Shown piece after piece: positions 19,779 through 29,266 of a stretch of 39,783 nt of DNA; positions within the stretch are counted from its first letter, which is position 1; every line of letters begins with the position of its first letter. Where the stretch lies: the NCBI GenBank assembly GCA_012727915.1, contig JAAYGD010000002.1:1-39783 (forward strand), in the 5' to 3' direction. The notes below the pieces were generated by a model. That model did not search any database. It was given only the letters and a program-made list of their open reading frames with translations, and was not told where the DNA came from. The stretch comes from Mycoplasmatota bacterium (GTDB lineage Bacteria > Bacillota_I > Bacilli_A > RF39 > UBA660). The position numbers and the translations under genes are program-made.

Positions 19779-21585
19779 TTTTAAAATACCTTTTCATATA
19801 TACCAATAAAACAGATATATCAGATAAATTTACTCCACTTATTCTACTAGCTTGACCAATTGATTTAGGTCTTATTTTAATTAATTTTTGTCTTGCTTCT
19901 GTTGCTAAATTTTTTATTTGATTATAATCAATATTTTCAGGTATTGATTTATATTCAAGTTTTAACATATTTTCAGCGTTTTTTGATGTTTTTTTAATAT
20001 ATCCCTCATATTTAATTATGATTTCAACTTGTTCTAACTCTTCATCAGTATATTTTTTTTCTAATAAATCTTTAATAGAATTAATATTTGATTCGGTATG
20101 TTTCAAATATTCATATATTGTTTCTTTAGAATTTGCTTTAATTTTTTTACATTTATCAAATAATTCATTTATATTTTCTTTCTTTTTTTCAAATTTTTGA
20201 TGTTTTTGTTTTTCTATAAGACCTATTTTATATCCATAATCCATTAATCTTAAATCAGCGTTATCATGTCTTAATAAAAGTCTGTATTCAGCTCTTGACG
20301 TTAATAATCTATATGGTTCGCTTGTCCCTTTTGTTATCAAATCATCAATTAATACTCCAATATATGCTTCATTTCTAGTCAATACAAATGGTTCTTTGTT
20401 TTCTAATTTAAAAACAGCATTTATACCTGCCATTAAACCTTGACAAGCTGCTTCTTCATAACCACTAGTTCCATTAATCTGACCAGCAGTAAATAAATTA
20501 TTAATTATTTTAGTTTCAAGAGTATTTTTTAATTGTGTAGGATTTATTGCATCATATTCAATAGCATATGCATATTTTTTTATTATTGCATTTTCCAATC
20601 CTGGTAAGCTATGCACTAATTTATCTTGAACTTCTCTTGGCATACTAGTAGAAAAACCTTGTAAATATATATCGTCATAATATAAGCTTTCTGGTTCTAA
20701 AAATATTTGATGAGTATCTTTATCTTCAAATTTTACTATTTTATCTTCAAAAGAAGGACAATATCTAGGCCCAACACCTAATTTTTCTTCAATTGCTCCA
20801 TATATACTTGATTTATTTAAATTATCTAATATTATTTGTTTTGTTTCTTTTGTAGAATGTACTAAATGACAAGGTACTTGGTTTTTAACATCATAATATA
20901 CCTTATTATCAAAACTAAATGTATATTCTTCTTCAGATCCTTGTTCAATTTTTGTTTTTGAAAAATCAATTGAAGATTTTTCAATTCTTTGAGGAGTGCC
21001 AGTTTTAAGTCTAATTATTTCAAAACCATATTTTTTTAAATTATCACTTAAATATAAAGAAGGTTTTTGTTCCATAGGACCCATTCTTGTTCTAATATTT
21101 CCAACTAAAATATCACTTTTTAAATATGTTCCTGTTGTTAATATTACAACTCTTGAATATATTTTTTCTCCATTTTCTAAAATTATACCTTTAACTTCTC
21201 TGTTTTCTATTATTAAATTTTCGACCATATTTTCTAATAAATCTAAATTATGTTGATTCTTTAAAGTATTTAGCATTTCTTTTGGATATGTTACTTTATC
21301 TGCTTGGCATCTTAAACTTCTTACAGCAGGACCTTTTCCTGTATTTAACATTTTCATTTGGATAAGTGTTTTATCAGCACACTTGCCCATTTCTCCACCT
21401 AGAGCATCAATTTCCCTTACTACAATTCCCTTTGCACTTCCTCCAATTGAAGGATTACAAGGCATTTGAGCAACAATATCAAAGTTTCCAGTTACTAACA
21501 ATGTTTTATGACACAAACGTGAAGTAGCTAAAGCTGCTTCACATCCAGCATGTCCTCCACCAACTACAATAACTTCATAATTCAT
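19771..21585 (-). CDS. mnmG: tRNA uridine-5-carboxymethylaminomethyl modification enzyme
   Basis: VIVVGGGHAGCEAALA, PCNPSIGGSAKG and NGTSGYEEAACQGL motifs. Confidence 0.98.
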   Translation of the reverse strand: MNYEVIVVGGGHAGCEAALATSRLCHKTLLVTGNFDIVAQMPCNPSIGGSAKGIVVREIDALGGEMGKCADKTLIQMKMLNTGKGPAVRSLRCQADKVTYPKEMLNTLKNQHNLDLLENMVENLIIENREVKGIILENGEKIYSRVVILTTGTYLKSDILVGNIRTRMGPMEQKPSLYLSDNLKKYGFEIIRLKTGTPQRIEKSSIDFSKTKIEQGSEEEYTFSFDNKVYYDVKNQVPCHLVHSTKETKQIILDNLNKSSIYGAIEEKLGVGPRYCPSFEDKIVKFEDKDTHQIFLEPESLYYDDIYLQGFSTSMPREVQDKLVHSLPGLENAIIKKYAYAIEYDAINPTQLKNTLETKIINNLFTAGQINGTSGYEEAACQGLMAGINAVFKLENKEPFVLTRNEAYIGVLIDDLITKGTSEPYRLLTSRAEYRLLLRHDNADLRLMDYGYKIGLIEKQKHQKFEKKKENINELFDKCKKIKANSKETIYEYLKHTESNINSIKDLLEKKYTDEELEQVEIIIKYEGYIKKTSKNAENMLKLEYKSIPENIDYNQIKNLATEARQKLIKIRPKSIGQASRISGVNLSDISVLLVYMKRYFKNE

Positions 21586-21643
21586 AATATCACCCAATTC
21601 GAAAACAAATTATACTTTATATATTATATAAAATCAATATAAA

Positions 21644-22762
21644 TTAAAAAGTTTTTATTGGTACAATTAATTGAATTAAATTATCTTCTTCAGTTGATTT
21701 TAATATTATTGGTTTAATTTCTCCACTTAATAATATTGAAGTATATTCACTTTTTATAGTTCTTAATGCTTCCATCATATATTTAGATGAATAAGAAATA
21801 TTAAGTAATACATTATTATCCTTTTCTACAATAATTCTTTCTTCAATTTTACCTATTTCTTGAGAAGTAGAACTAATTACTACTTCTTTGTCTTTTATTT
21901 CCATATTAATAACATTTTTATCTTTTTCAGATGTTAATAATGATGCTCTATCAATTGCGTTATATAAATCCTCAGTATTTACTTTTATCTTTAATGTAGG
22001 TTCAATTATTATTAATTTTGAAGTATCAGGATAATTTCCATTTAATAATCTTGATTGAAATATTATATTATCAAATTTAAATAACACATTATTAGAAAAA
22101 ATATGCATTTCAATTTTTTCGTTTTCTTCATTTATTATTTTTGATAATTCAATTAAATTTCTTCCTGGTATTACTAAATTAACTTCTTCTTCTATTTTTT
22201 CTTCAATATTAATTATTTTTTTTGATAATCTATATGAATCTGTTGCTACACATTCTATTATTCTATCTTTAATTTTAAAATTAATTCCTGTTAATATAGG
22301 TCTAGATTCTTGATTAGAAATTGCAAAAGAAGTTTGATTAATAATGTTTTTTATTACATTTTTATCTATTTTTATTAGATTTTTTGATAATTCTAATGAT
22401 TTATCAGGAAATTCATCGGGATTCATACCATTTAAATTATATTCACCATTTATCGTACTAATTGTAAGATTTAATCCATCAGTAATTATTTCAATTAAAT
22501 CACTTGGTATTTTTCTTATTAATTCAATAAAATATCTTCCTATAATTACTATACTTCCTTTATTATTAATTTTTTCTATATCTTTTTTCTCAATAAAGGA
22601 TCTTATTGTTATTTCATTATCACTACATGTTAAATATAAACCTTCTTCTGATAAGTCTAATTTAACTCCTCCTAATATAGGTATTATATTTTTATTAGAA
22701 ATAGCTTTTGATACATTGTTTAAATTTTCTAAAAGTAATTCTTTTTTTATTATAAAATTCAT
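21644..22762 (-). CDS. dnaN: DNA polymerase III beta clamp
   Basis: Beta-clamp domain pattern (NGEYNLNGMNPDEFP, ATDSYRLSKK); adjacent to dnaA. Confidence 0.96.
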   Translation of the reverse strand: MNFIIKKELLLENLNNVSKAISNKNIIPILGGVKLDLSEEGLYLTCSDNEITIRSFIEKKDIEKINNKGSIVIIGRYFIELIRKIPSDLIEIITDGLNLTISTINGEYNLNGMNPDEFPDKSLELSKNLIKIDKNVIKNIINQTSFAISNQESRPILTGINFKIKDRIIECVATDSYRLSKKIINIEEKIEEEVNLVIPGRNLIELSKIINEENEKIEMHIFSNNVLFKFDNIIFQSRLLNGNYPDTSKLIIIEPTLKIKVNTEDLYNAIDRASLLTSEKDKNVINMEIKDKEVVISSTSQEIGKIEERIIVEKDNNVLLNISYSSKYMMEALRTIKSEYTSILLSGEIKPIILKSTEEDNLIQLIVPIKTF

Positions 22763-22865
22763 TATTAATATTCCTTTCTTATTTTTATATTTATTATTAT
22801 AGTTAATATTGTTGATAACTTAATTATACCTTATTTTTCATTACCTTTTTTAATATTTGTTAACA

Positions 22866-24215
22866 TTATTTAAGTTTCTTTTTCAACAAGTCTATAGAAT
22901 TTTTAAAATCTTTATCTTTTTTTATTTCTTCTTCTATTTTATTGCATGAATGTATAACTGTTGTATGATCCCTACCTCCAAATTCTATACCAATTCTTGG
23001 AAAACTTTCTTCAGTTAAATTTCTAGATAAAAACATTGCTACTTGTCTGGGAAGTACAAAATTTTTATTTCTTTTCTTTGAATTCATATCTTCTAAAGTT
23101 ATTTGATAATAATCACAAACTATTTTTTGAATTTTTTGTATATTATTTTTCATATAAGAATTGGAATTCAAAAAGTCACTTAAAGCTTCTTTAGCAACAT
23201 CTAATTCAATTTTTTCTTTATTAAACATTACTGTGTACGCAAATAATCTATTTAAAGCTCCTTCTAATTTTCTTACATCAGATGTGCAATTATTTGCAAT
23301 AAATATTAAGACATCTTCAGAAATAGGTTTTGCAACTTCATGAGCACTAATTTTTTTCTTTAATATTTCTATTCTTAACTCATAATCAGGAGGAAAAATA
23401 TTTACTGCTAATCCCCAATTAAATCTTGTTCTCAATCTTTCTTCTAATAGTTTTAAATCATCGGGAGATCTATCAGAAGATATTATTATTTGTTTTCCTT
23501 CTTGATGTAATTCATTAAAAGTATGAAAAAATTCTGTTTGACTTTCTGTTGCTCCCGCTAAAAATTGTATATCATCTATAATGAGAACATCAATATTTCT
23601 ATATTTATTTTTAAATGAGTCAACATTATCCATATTATTTTCATCATGTTTTCTTTTATTTATAGCAATAAAATCAGATTTAAATTTGTCACTTGTTATA
23701 TATAATACTTTTTTATTAGTTTCACTAACTATATAATTTCCAATGGCATGCATTAAATGTGTTTTTCCTAAACCACTACTACCATATAAAAACAATGGAT
23801 TATATGCTTTACCAGGTCTTTCCGCAACAGCAAAAGCAGCGGTAAAAGCCATTCTATTTGTTTCTCCAATAACAAAAGTATCAAATGTGTAGTTAGAATT
23901 TAAATTAGCTTGAATTGGATTATTGAATGGAACACCTTCTTCAATTTTATCAATTTTTTTATCATTTATTTCTTCTTCCAACAAAAACTCAAAATCAAAA
24001 TTAGTACCAGTCAATTTATTCATATTTTCTTTAATAATATCATAATATGTTTCTGATAAGTTTTTTTTATGAAGATTCATTGGAACTATAATATACATTT
24101 TTTTATTTTCAACTTTATGAAGTCTTGTTTCACTGAACCATGCATCAAATGCAATAGGAACTAATTTTTCTTTAATTAAATTCAAAAAATTTATCCACAG
24201 ATCTTTTTCATCCAT
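22866..24215 (-). CDS. dnaA: chromosomal replication initiator protein
   Basis: NPLFLYGSSGLGKTHLMHAIGN, VLIIDDIQF and GGRDHTTVIHSCNKI motifs. Confidence 0.98.
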   Translation of the reverse strand: MDEKDLWINFLNLIKEKLVPIAFDAWFSETRLHKVENKKMYIIVPMNLHKKNLSETYYDIIKENMNKLTGTNFDFEFLLEEEINDKKIDKIEEGVPFNNPIQANLNSNYTFDTFVIGETNRMAFTAAFAVAERPGKAYNPLFLYGSSGLGKTHLMHAIGNYIVSETNKKVLYITSDKFKSDFIAINKRKHDENNMDNVDSFKNKYRNIDVLIIDDIQFLAGATESQTEFFHTFNELHQEGKQIIISSDRSPDDLKLLEERLRTRFNWGLAVNIFPPDYELRIEILKKKISAHEVAKPISEDVLIFIANNCTSDVRKLEGALNRLFAYTVMFNKEKIELDVAKEALSDFLNSNSYMKNNIQKIQKIVCDYYQITLEDMNSKKRNKNFVLPRQVAMFLSRNLTEESFPRIGIEFGGRDHTTVIHSCNKIEEEIKKDKDFKNSIDLLKKKLK

Positions 24216-24440
24216 AATTACTTCTCCTTGATTTTATTTCTTTATTACATTACTATTGTAAATCATTTTGCCTAAAAATTAAACAAAAAAAGTTAATTAA
24301 CAATATATAAACATATTTATCCACAAGATATTTAGGTATATTTAAATACTATATGAGTAGTTATCCACAAATTTCAATAATAATCTTATCAACATACAAA
24401 ATAAATAATTCAATTAAGTTGTTAATATGTTGATAACATT
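24191..24440. other. oriC: replication origin region (oriC) with DnaA boxes
   Basis: TTATCCACA at 24191-24199, 24317-24325 and 24361-24369; TTATCAACA at 24386-24394 and reverse at 24428-24436. AT-rich, between divergent dnaA and rpmH. Confidence 0.9.
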
Positions 24441-24444
24441 TTAA

Positions 24445-24473
24445 TTGACTTTTAATGGTAATACCATTATAAT
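24445..24473 (+). promoter_or_regulatory. rpmH promoter
   Basis: TTGACT (24445-24450), 17-nt spacer, TATAAT (24468-24473). Confidence 0.85.
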
Positions 24474-24503
24474 TATAGTGATTTAAGGACAGGAGGAATT
24501 ACA

Positions 24504-24632
24504 ATGAAAAGAACATATCAACCAAACAAATTAAAAGCAAAAAAGACTCATGGTTTTTTAGCAAGAAAAAAAGCAGATACTGGAGTGGTTGCTTCAAGAA
24601 GAAAAAAACAAAGAAAGAAATTGACAAAATAA
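24504..24632 (+). CDS. rpmH: 50S ribosomal protein L34
   Basis: Not in ORF track. AGGAGG RBS, then [42 protein letters not shown]. Confidence 0.97.
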   Translation: MKRTYQPNKLKAKKTHGFLARKKADTGVVASRRKKQRKKLTK

Positions 24633-24653
24633 AACACCTCAATGTGTTTTTTT
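24631..24653 (+). terminator. weak hairpin plus T run after rpmH
   Basis: AAAACAC CTCAAT GTGTTTTTTT. Confidence 0.45.
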
Positions 24654-24675
24654 GTTATGAAGTAAGGTAAATACA

Positions 24676-24996
24676 ATGAAAAAAATTAATATTGTAAAAT
24701 CTAATAAAGACTTCGATAACATAATAAAAAATGGATTATTTATTAATAATAAATACTTCAATGTATATTATATAAACAATAATAATAATATATATAGAAT
24801 AGGTGTTTCTGTACCCAAAAAAATTGGAAAAGCTGTTATTAGAAACAAATTAAAAAGACAAGTAAAGAATATTTTAGATTATAATAAAGAAAAAATAAAA
24901 ACATACGATTATATTATTATGTTAAGAAAAAGTTCTCTTGATATAGAATATAAAGAAAAAGAGCAAGAATTGATAAAATTATTAAATAAGTTATAG
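24676..24996 (+). CDS. rnpA: ribonuclease P protein component
   Basis: GVSVPKKIGKAVIRNKLKRQVKNIL; located between rpmH and yidC. Confidence 0.96.
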   Translation: MKKINIVKSNKDFDNIIKNGLFINNKYFNVYYINNNNNIYRIGVSVPKKIGKAVIRNKLKRQVKNILDYNKEKIKTYDYIIMLRKSSLDIEYKEKEQELIKLLNKL

Positions 24997-25004
24997 GAGA
25001 AAAT

Positions 25005-26024
25005 ATGTACAAAAAAATAATTCTTATAATATTGATGCTATTTATATTTACTGGATGTTCAAAAACATTAGTAGATAAAGATAAAAAACCAATTAAATAT
25101 GAAGCAAGTTATATTTGTGATACTTGTGATTTTTCTTGTGAAAAAGAAGAAAATAAAGATGAGTGTTTGATTGATTGTATTGAAAAGTGTGAAATTGCAA
25201 AAGAAAATGAAACTGGTCAAACTTTAACAGAAAATATTCTTTGTAAACCAACTAATAAAGATGTTATGGAAATATATGAAAATAATAATGTTGATTTGTC
25301 TAAATTACAAGATTGTGACGAGTATAAAATTTCTTCTGGAGAATATGAAGGATTATGGGATACAATTTTTGTTAAACCATTAGCGTGGCTTATATTAAAA
25401 TTAGGTAATATTTTAAATAATTATGGAATATCTTTAGTAATAATAAGTATTTTAATAAGAATAGTATTATTACCTGTTACAAAAAGTACAGCTTTACAAT
25501 CAGAAAACATTAAAGTTGCACAACCTGAGATAAAAAAGATAGAAAAAAAATATGAAGGAAAAACAGATCAAGAATCTCTTATGAAAAAGAGTCAAGAAAC
25601 AATGGCAATATATAAAAAATATAAAATTAACCCAATGTCTAGTTGTTTGTTTGCAGTTATTCAAATTCCTCTATTATTCGCGTTTATTGAAGCAATAAAT
25701 AGAACTCCAGCCATATTTGAGGGTAGTTTATTAGGATTGAAATTAGGAATGACTCCATTGATTGCTATTCAAAAAGGTGCATGGTGGTACATAATAATAG
25801 TAATTTTACTTGGAGTAATAACATATTTATCATTTAAATTAAATAAAGGCGCCCCATCAAATTTAGATAATCAAAAACAAATGAATATAATGAATACTGT
25901 ATTTGTAGTAATGATAATATTTATGTCATTCTCAATGGCAAGCGCTATAAGCATTTATTGGATATCTTCAAATATATTTACAATACTGCAAAATATTGTT
26001 GTAAAAAGGAGGAGCGAAAAATGA
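25005..26024 (+). CDS. yidC: YidC/Oxa1 membrane protein insertase, lipoprotein with Cys-rich N-terminal extension
   Basis: Lipobox FTGC; ISILIRIVLLPVTKSTALQSENIK, MSSCLFAVIQIPLLFAFIEAI. Eight Cys between the lipobox and the first core helix. Confidence 0.95.
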   Translation: MYKKIILIILMLFIFTGCSKTLVDKDKKPIKYEASYICDTCDFSCEKEENKDECLIDCIEKCEIAKENETGQTLTENILCKPTNKDVMEIYENNNVDLSKLQDCDEYKISSGEYEGLWDTIFVKPLAWLILKLGNILNNYGISLVIISILIRIVLLPVTKSTALQSENIKVAQPEIKKIEKKYEGKTDQESLMKKSQETMAIYKKYKINPMSSCLFAVIQIPLLFAFIEAINRTPAIFEGSLLGLKLGMTPLIAIQKGAWWYIIIVILLGVITYLSFKLNKGAPSNLDNQKQMNIMNTVFVVMIIFMSFSMASAISIYWISSNIFTILQNIVVKRRSEK

Positions 26025-26635
26025 TAAAAGTACATGAATATTTAGAAAAAAACATAGATGTTGCTAAAGAAAAAATGTTATATGAGCTTGAAACATCAGA
26101 AAAAGATATTTTAATTAAAGAAAGCGAAGAGACAACTGGAGGATTATTCAAATCAAAAAAATCAAAAATTGAAGTAATTTTAAAAGACGATATTATTGAA
26201 TATTCAAAGCAATTGATTATAGATATTGCAGAAAAGATGGGATTAGAAATAAAAATAGAGGCAAAAAAAAGAGATGACTTTATCAAATTAAATTTAATAT
26301 CTAATAATAATGCAATACTTATAGGTAAAAATGGAAAAACACTTGATTCTTTACAAACAATATTAAGAAGCTCTATTCAAAATCATACAGGGTTTAAGGT
26401 TAATATAATAATTGATATAGAGGATTATAGAGAAAAGCAACAGAGAAATATTGAAAGAAACATAAAAAATATAGCTTATGAAGTCAAAAATACAGGAGTA
26501 CCAGTCACATTAGATCCAATGAATTCATATGAAAGAAGAAATGTTCACAATATTTGTGGAAACATCCCCGGTATTACAACCGAATCAATTGGAGAAGAAC
26601 CGGAAAGATATATTGTTATAAAAAGAAAAGAATAG
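26021..26635 (+). CDS. jag: Jag/KhpB RNA-binding protein
   Basis: GKNGKTLDSLQTILR (KH) and SYERRNVHNI..EPERYIVIKRK (R3H). ATGA overlap with the yidC stop. Confidence 0.93.
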   Translation: MIKVHEYLEKNIDVAKEKMLYELETSEKDILIKESEETTGGLFKSKKSKIEVILKDDIIEYSKQLIIDIAEKMGLEIKIEAKKRDDFIKLNLISNNNAILIGKNGKTLDSLQTILRSSIQNHTGFKVNIIIDIEDYREKQQRNIERNIKNIAYEVKNTGVPVTLDPMNSYERRNVHNICGNIPGITTESIGEEPERYIVIKRKE

Positions 26636-26656
26636 AGATTAATCTCTATTTTTTTG
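26631..26656 (+). terminator. intrinsic terminator overlapping the jag stop codon
   Basis: AATAGAGATTAATCTCTATTTTTTT. Confidence 0.75.
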
Positions 26657-26680
26657 TTATAATTATTTTGGGTGATTGTT

Positions 26681-28027
26681 ATGGAAGACACAATTGTAGG
26701 AATTTCATCTTCTTTAGGTATAGGTGCAATATCTATTATTAGAATGAGTGGAAAAGAATCTTTTGAAATTGTAAACAAAATATTTACACAAAATATTTTA
26801 AACGTAGATTCTCATACAATTCATTATGGGCACATAAAAGAAAACAACAAATTAATTGATGAAGTTTTAGTAAGTGTTATGAAAGCTCCAAAAACATATA
26901 CAAGAGAAGACATAATAGAGATTAATTGCCATGGGGGTATAATTACCACTAATAAAATTTTAGAATTACTAATAAAAAATGGTGCAAGATTAGCGGAGCC
27001 TGGAGAATTTACAAAAAGGGCATTTTTAAATGGAAGAATAGATTTAATTGAAGCTGAAGCCATTATGGATTTAATTAATTCAAAAAGTGAAAGTGCTAGA
27101 AAGTTAGCAATTAATGGGTTAAGTGGTAACGTTACATTGATGATAGAAAATTTAAGAAATAAAATATCTAAAATATTATCAAATATAGAAGCAAATATTG
27201 ATTATCCTGAATATGAAGATATATTAGTTATGACTAAAGAGTTAATAAAAAAAGAGATAATAATTATTGAAGCAGAAATAAATAAAATAATTAAAGAATC
27301 AGAAAATTCAAAAATAATAAAAAATGGTATAGATACAGTAATACTTGGAAAACCAAATGTAGGAAAAAGTAGTTTATTAAACAAGCTTATTGGTGAAGAA
27401 AAAGCTATAGTAACTAATATTCCCGGAACTACAAGAGATTTTGTAGAAGGAACCATAGTTATTGATTCAGTATTATTTAATATTTTTGATACCGCAGGAA
27501 TTAGAGAAACTCACAATAAAATTGAACAAATAGGAGTTTCAAAATCAATTAATTTAATAAATACTTCTGATGTTGTAATTTTAGTTTTTGATAACAATAG
27601 AAAAATTCAAAAAGAAGATATGCAATTGTTAAATTTAACAAAGGATAAAAAAAGAATAATAGTAATAAATAAAATAGATTTAGAAAGCAAATTAGATAAA
27701 AAATTACTAAGCGGAGACATAGTAGAAATAAGTGCTTTAAATAACAATATTAAGCCATTAAAAGACAAATTAATAGAAATGTTTAATATAGATAGCATTA
27801 ATAAAAAGGATCCTAATTATTTATTTAATACAAGACAAATATCTACCCTTAAAAAAACACTAAATAACATTTTAGAATTAAAAAAAGGCATAAAAAACAA
27901 TTTACCTGTAGATATATTAGAAATAGATATAATGGAAATATGGAAATTATTAGGTGAAATAATAGGAAAAAACTATAACGAAGAATTAGTTGAAGAAATA
28001 TTTAAGAATTTTTGTTTGGGAAAATAG
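26681..28027 (+). CDS. mnmE: tRNA modification GTPase
   Basis: GKPNVGKSSLLNKLIGEEKAIVTNIPGTTRD, C-terminal FCLGK. Confidence 0.98.
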   Translation: MEDTIVGISSSLGIGAISIIRMSGKESFEIVNKIFTQNILNVDSHTIHYGHIKENNKLIDEVLVSVMKAPKTYTREDIIEINCHGGIITTNKILELLIKNGARLAEPGEFTKRAFLNGRIDLIEAEAIMDLINSKSESARKLAINGLSGNVTLMIENLRNKISKILSNIEANIDYPEYEDILVMTKELIKKEIIIIEAEINKIIKESENSKIIKNGIDTVILGKPNVGKSSLLNKLIGEEKAIVTNIPGTTRDFVEGTIVIDSVLFNIFDTAGIRETHNKIEQIGVSKSINLINTSDVVILVFDNNRKIQKEDMQLLNLTKDKKRIIVINKIDLESKLDKKLLSGDIVEISALNNNIKPLKDKLIEMFNIDSINKKDPNYLFNTRQISTLKKTLNNILELKKGIKNNLPVDILEIDIMEIWKLLGEIIGKNYNEELVEEIFKNFCLGK

Positions 28028-28035
28028 GTTTTTAT

Positions 28036-29145
28036 ATGATATTAAAAGAATTAGAATTAAAAAACTTCAGAAATTACGATGATTTAAAATTATCTTTTTC
28101 AAATAATGTTAATATTTTTTATGGAAATAATGCTGAAGGAAAGACAAATATATTAGAAAGCATTTATTTTTTGGCTATTACCAAGTCACATCGAACAAAT
28201 ATTGATAAATCATTATTAAAAAACGATAAACTATTTTCAAAAATAAAAGGTATAGTTGAATCAAATAACAATGTTAACAAATTTGAAATATTAATTAATA
28301 GTAAAGGGAAAAGTGTAAAAATTAATAATCAAACTATTAAAAAAATAAGTAATTATATATCAAAATTTAATGTGATTATGTTCTATCCAAACGATATGGA
28401 GCTTATAAAAGGTAATCCTTCAATAAGAAGAAAATATTTAAATATAGAAATAGGTCAAGTAAACAACAAATATTTATCATTATTAAACGAGTATAATATT
28501 CTTATAAAAAATAGAAATGAATATATAAAAAACAAACTATTTAAAGAAATAGATTTAAATTATATTTCTACAATAGATGAGCAAATTTCGAAAAAAGGAG
28601 CTCAAATTATTATTATAAGAAATCAATATATTAATAAAATAAATATCAACACAAAAAATATATACAACAATATTTTTGGTAATGGAGAATTAACAATAAA
28701 ATATAAAACAAATATAGAAATTGATAATTATGAATTAGAAAATATTGAAAAGATTTTTTATAATAAATTAAAAAACAACATTAAAAGAGATAATTTTTTG
28801 GGAATGACTTATTATGGACCGCATAGAGATGATCTAACATTTTATATTGATGATATTGAAGTAAAGGAACAATCTTCTCAAGGTCAACAAAGAATCATAG
28901 TTATTTGCATGAAACTTGGAGAAATAGAAATAATAAAGGAAAATACTAAGGAATATCCTATTTTATTACTAGATGATATATTTAGTGAATTAGATGAAAA
29001 TAAAAAAAATAACATATTAAAATATTTAAAAAAAGAAATTCAAACATTTATTACTACAACAGATATAAACAAAATAAGTAGTAATTTATTAAAAAACGGA
29101 AATATTTATCTTATCAAAAATCAAAATATTATAAAAAAACAATAA
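28036..29145 (+). CDS. recF: DNA replication and repair protein RecF
   Basis: LKNFRNYDDLKLSF, GNNAEGKTNILESIYFL and LLDDIFSELD motifs. Confidence 0.96.
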   Translation: MILKELELKNFRNYDDLKLSFSNNVNIFYGNNAEGKTNILESIYFLAITKSHRTNIDKSLLKNDKLFSKIKGIVESNNNVNKFEILINSKGKSVKINNQTIKKISNYISKFNVIMFYPNDMELIKGNPSIRRKYLNIEIGQVNNKYLSLLNEYNILIKNRNEYIKNKLFKEIDLNYISTIDEQISKKGAQIIIIRNQYINKININTKNIYNNIFGNGELTIKYKTNIEIDNYELENIEKIFYNKLKNNIKRDNFLGMTYYGPHRDDLTFYIDDIEVKEQSSQGQQRIIVICMKLGEIEIIKENTKEYPILLLDDIFSELDENKKNNILKYLKKEIQTFITTTDINKISSNLLKNGNIYLIKNQNIIKKQ

Positions 29146-29179
29146 AAATTATTTTAACTTATAAAATCGCTTAAATTTG

Positions 29180-29188
29180 TGGTATAAT
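29180..29188 (+). promoter_or_regulatory. extended -10 promoter candidate for gyrB
   Basis: TGGTATAAT upstream of gyrB; no convincing -35. Confidence 0.5.
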
Positions 29189-29266
29189 TATTATGTAAGT
29201 ATTAATCTACACAAAAAAACATTATAGCCATAAAAAGGGCGATTTTTTATTGATAAGGAGAAATAT

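Noticed and set aside
29163-29246. AAAATCGC...GCGATTTT inverted repeat in the gyrB leader as a riboswitch or attenuator
   Set aside because: The arms straddle the predicted promoter, so they would not be in the same transcript, and the remaining GCC/GGC stem is weak.
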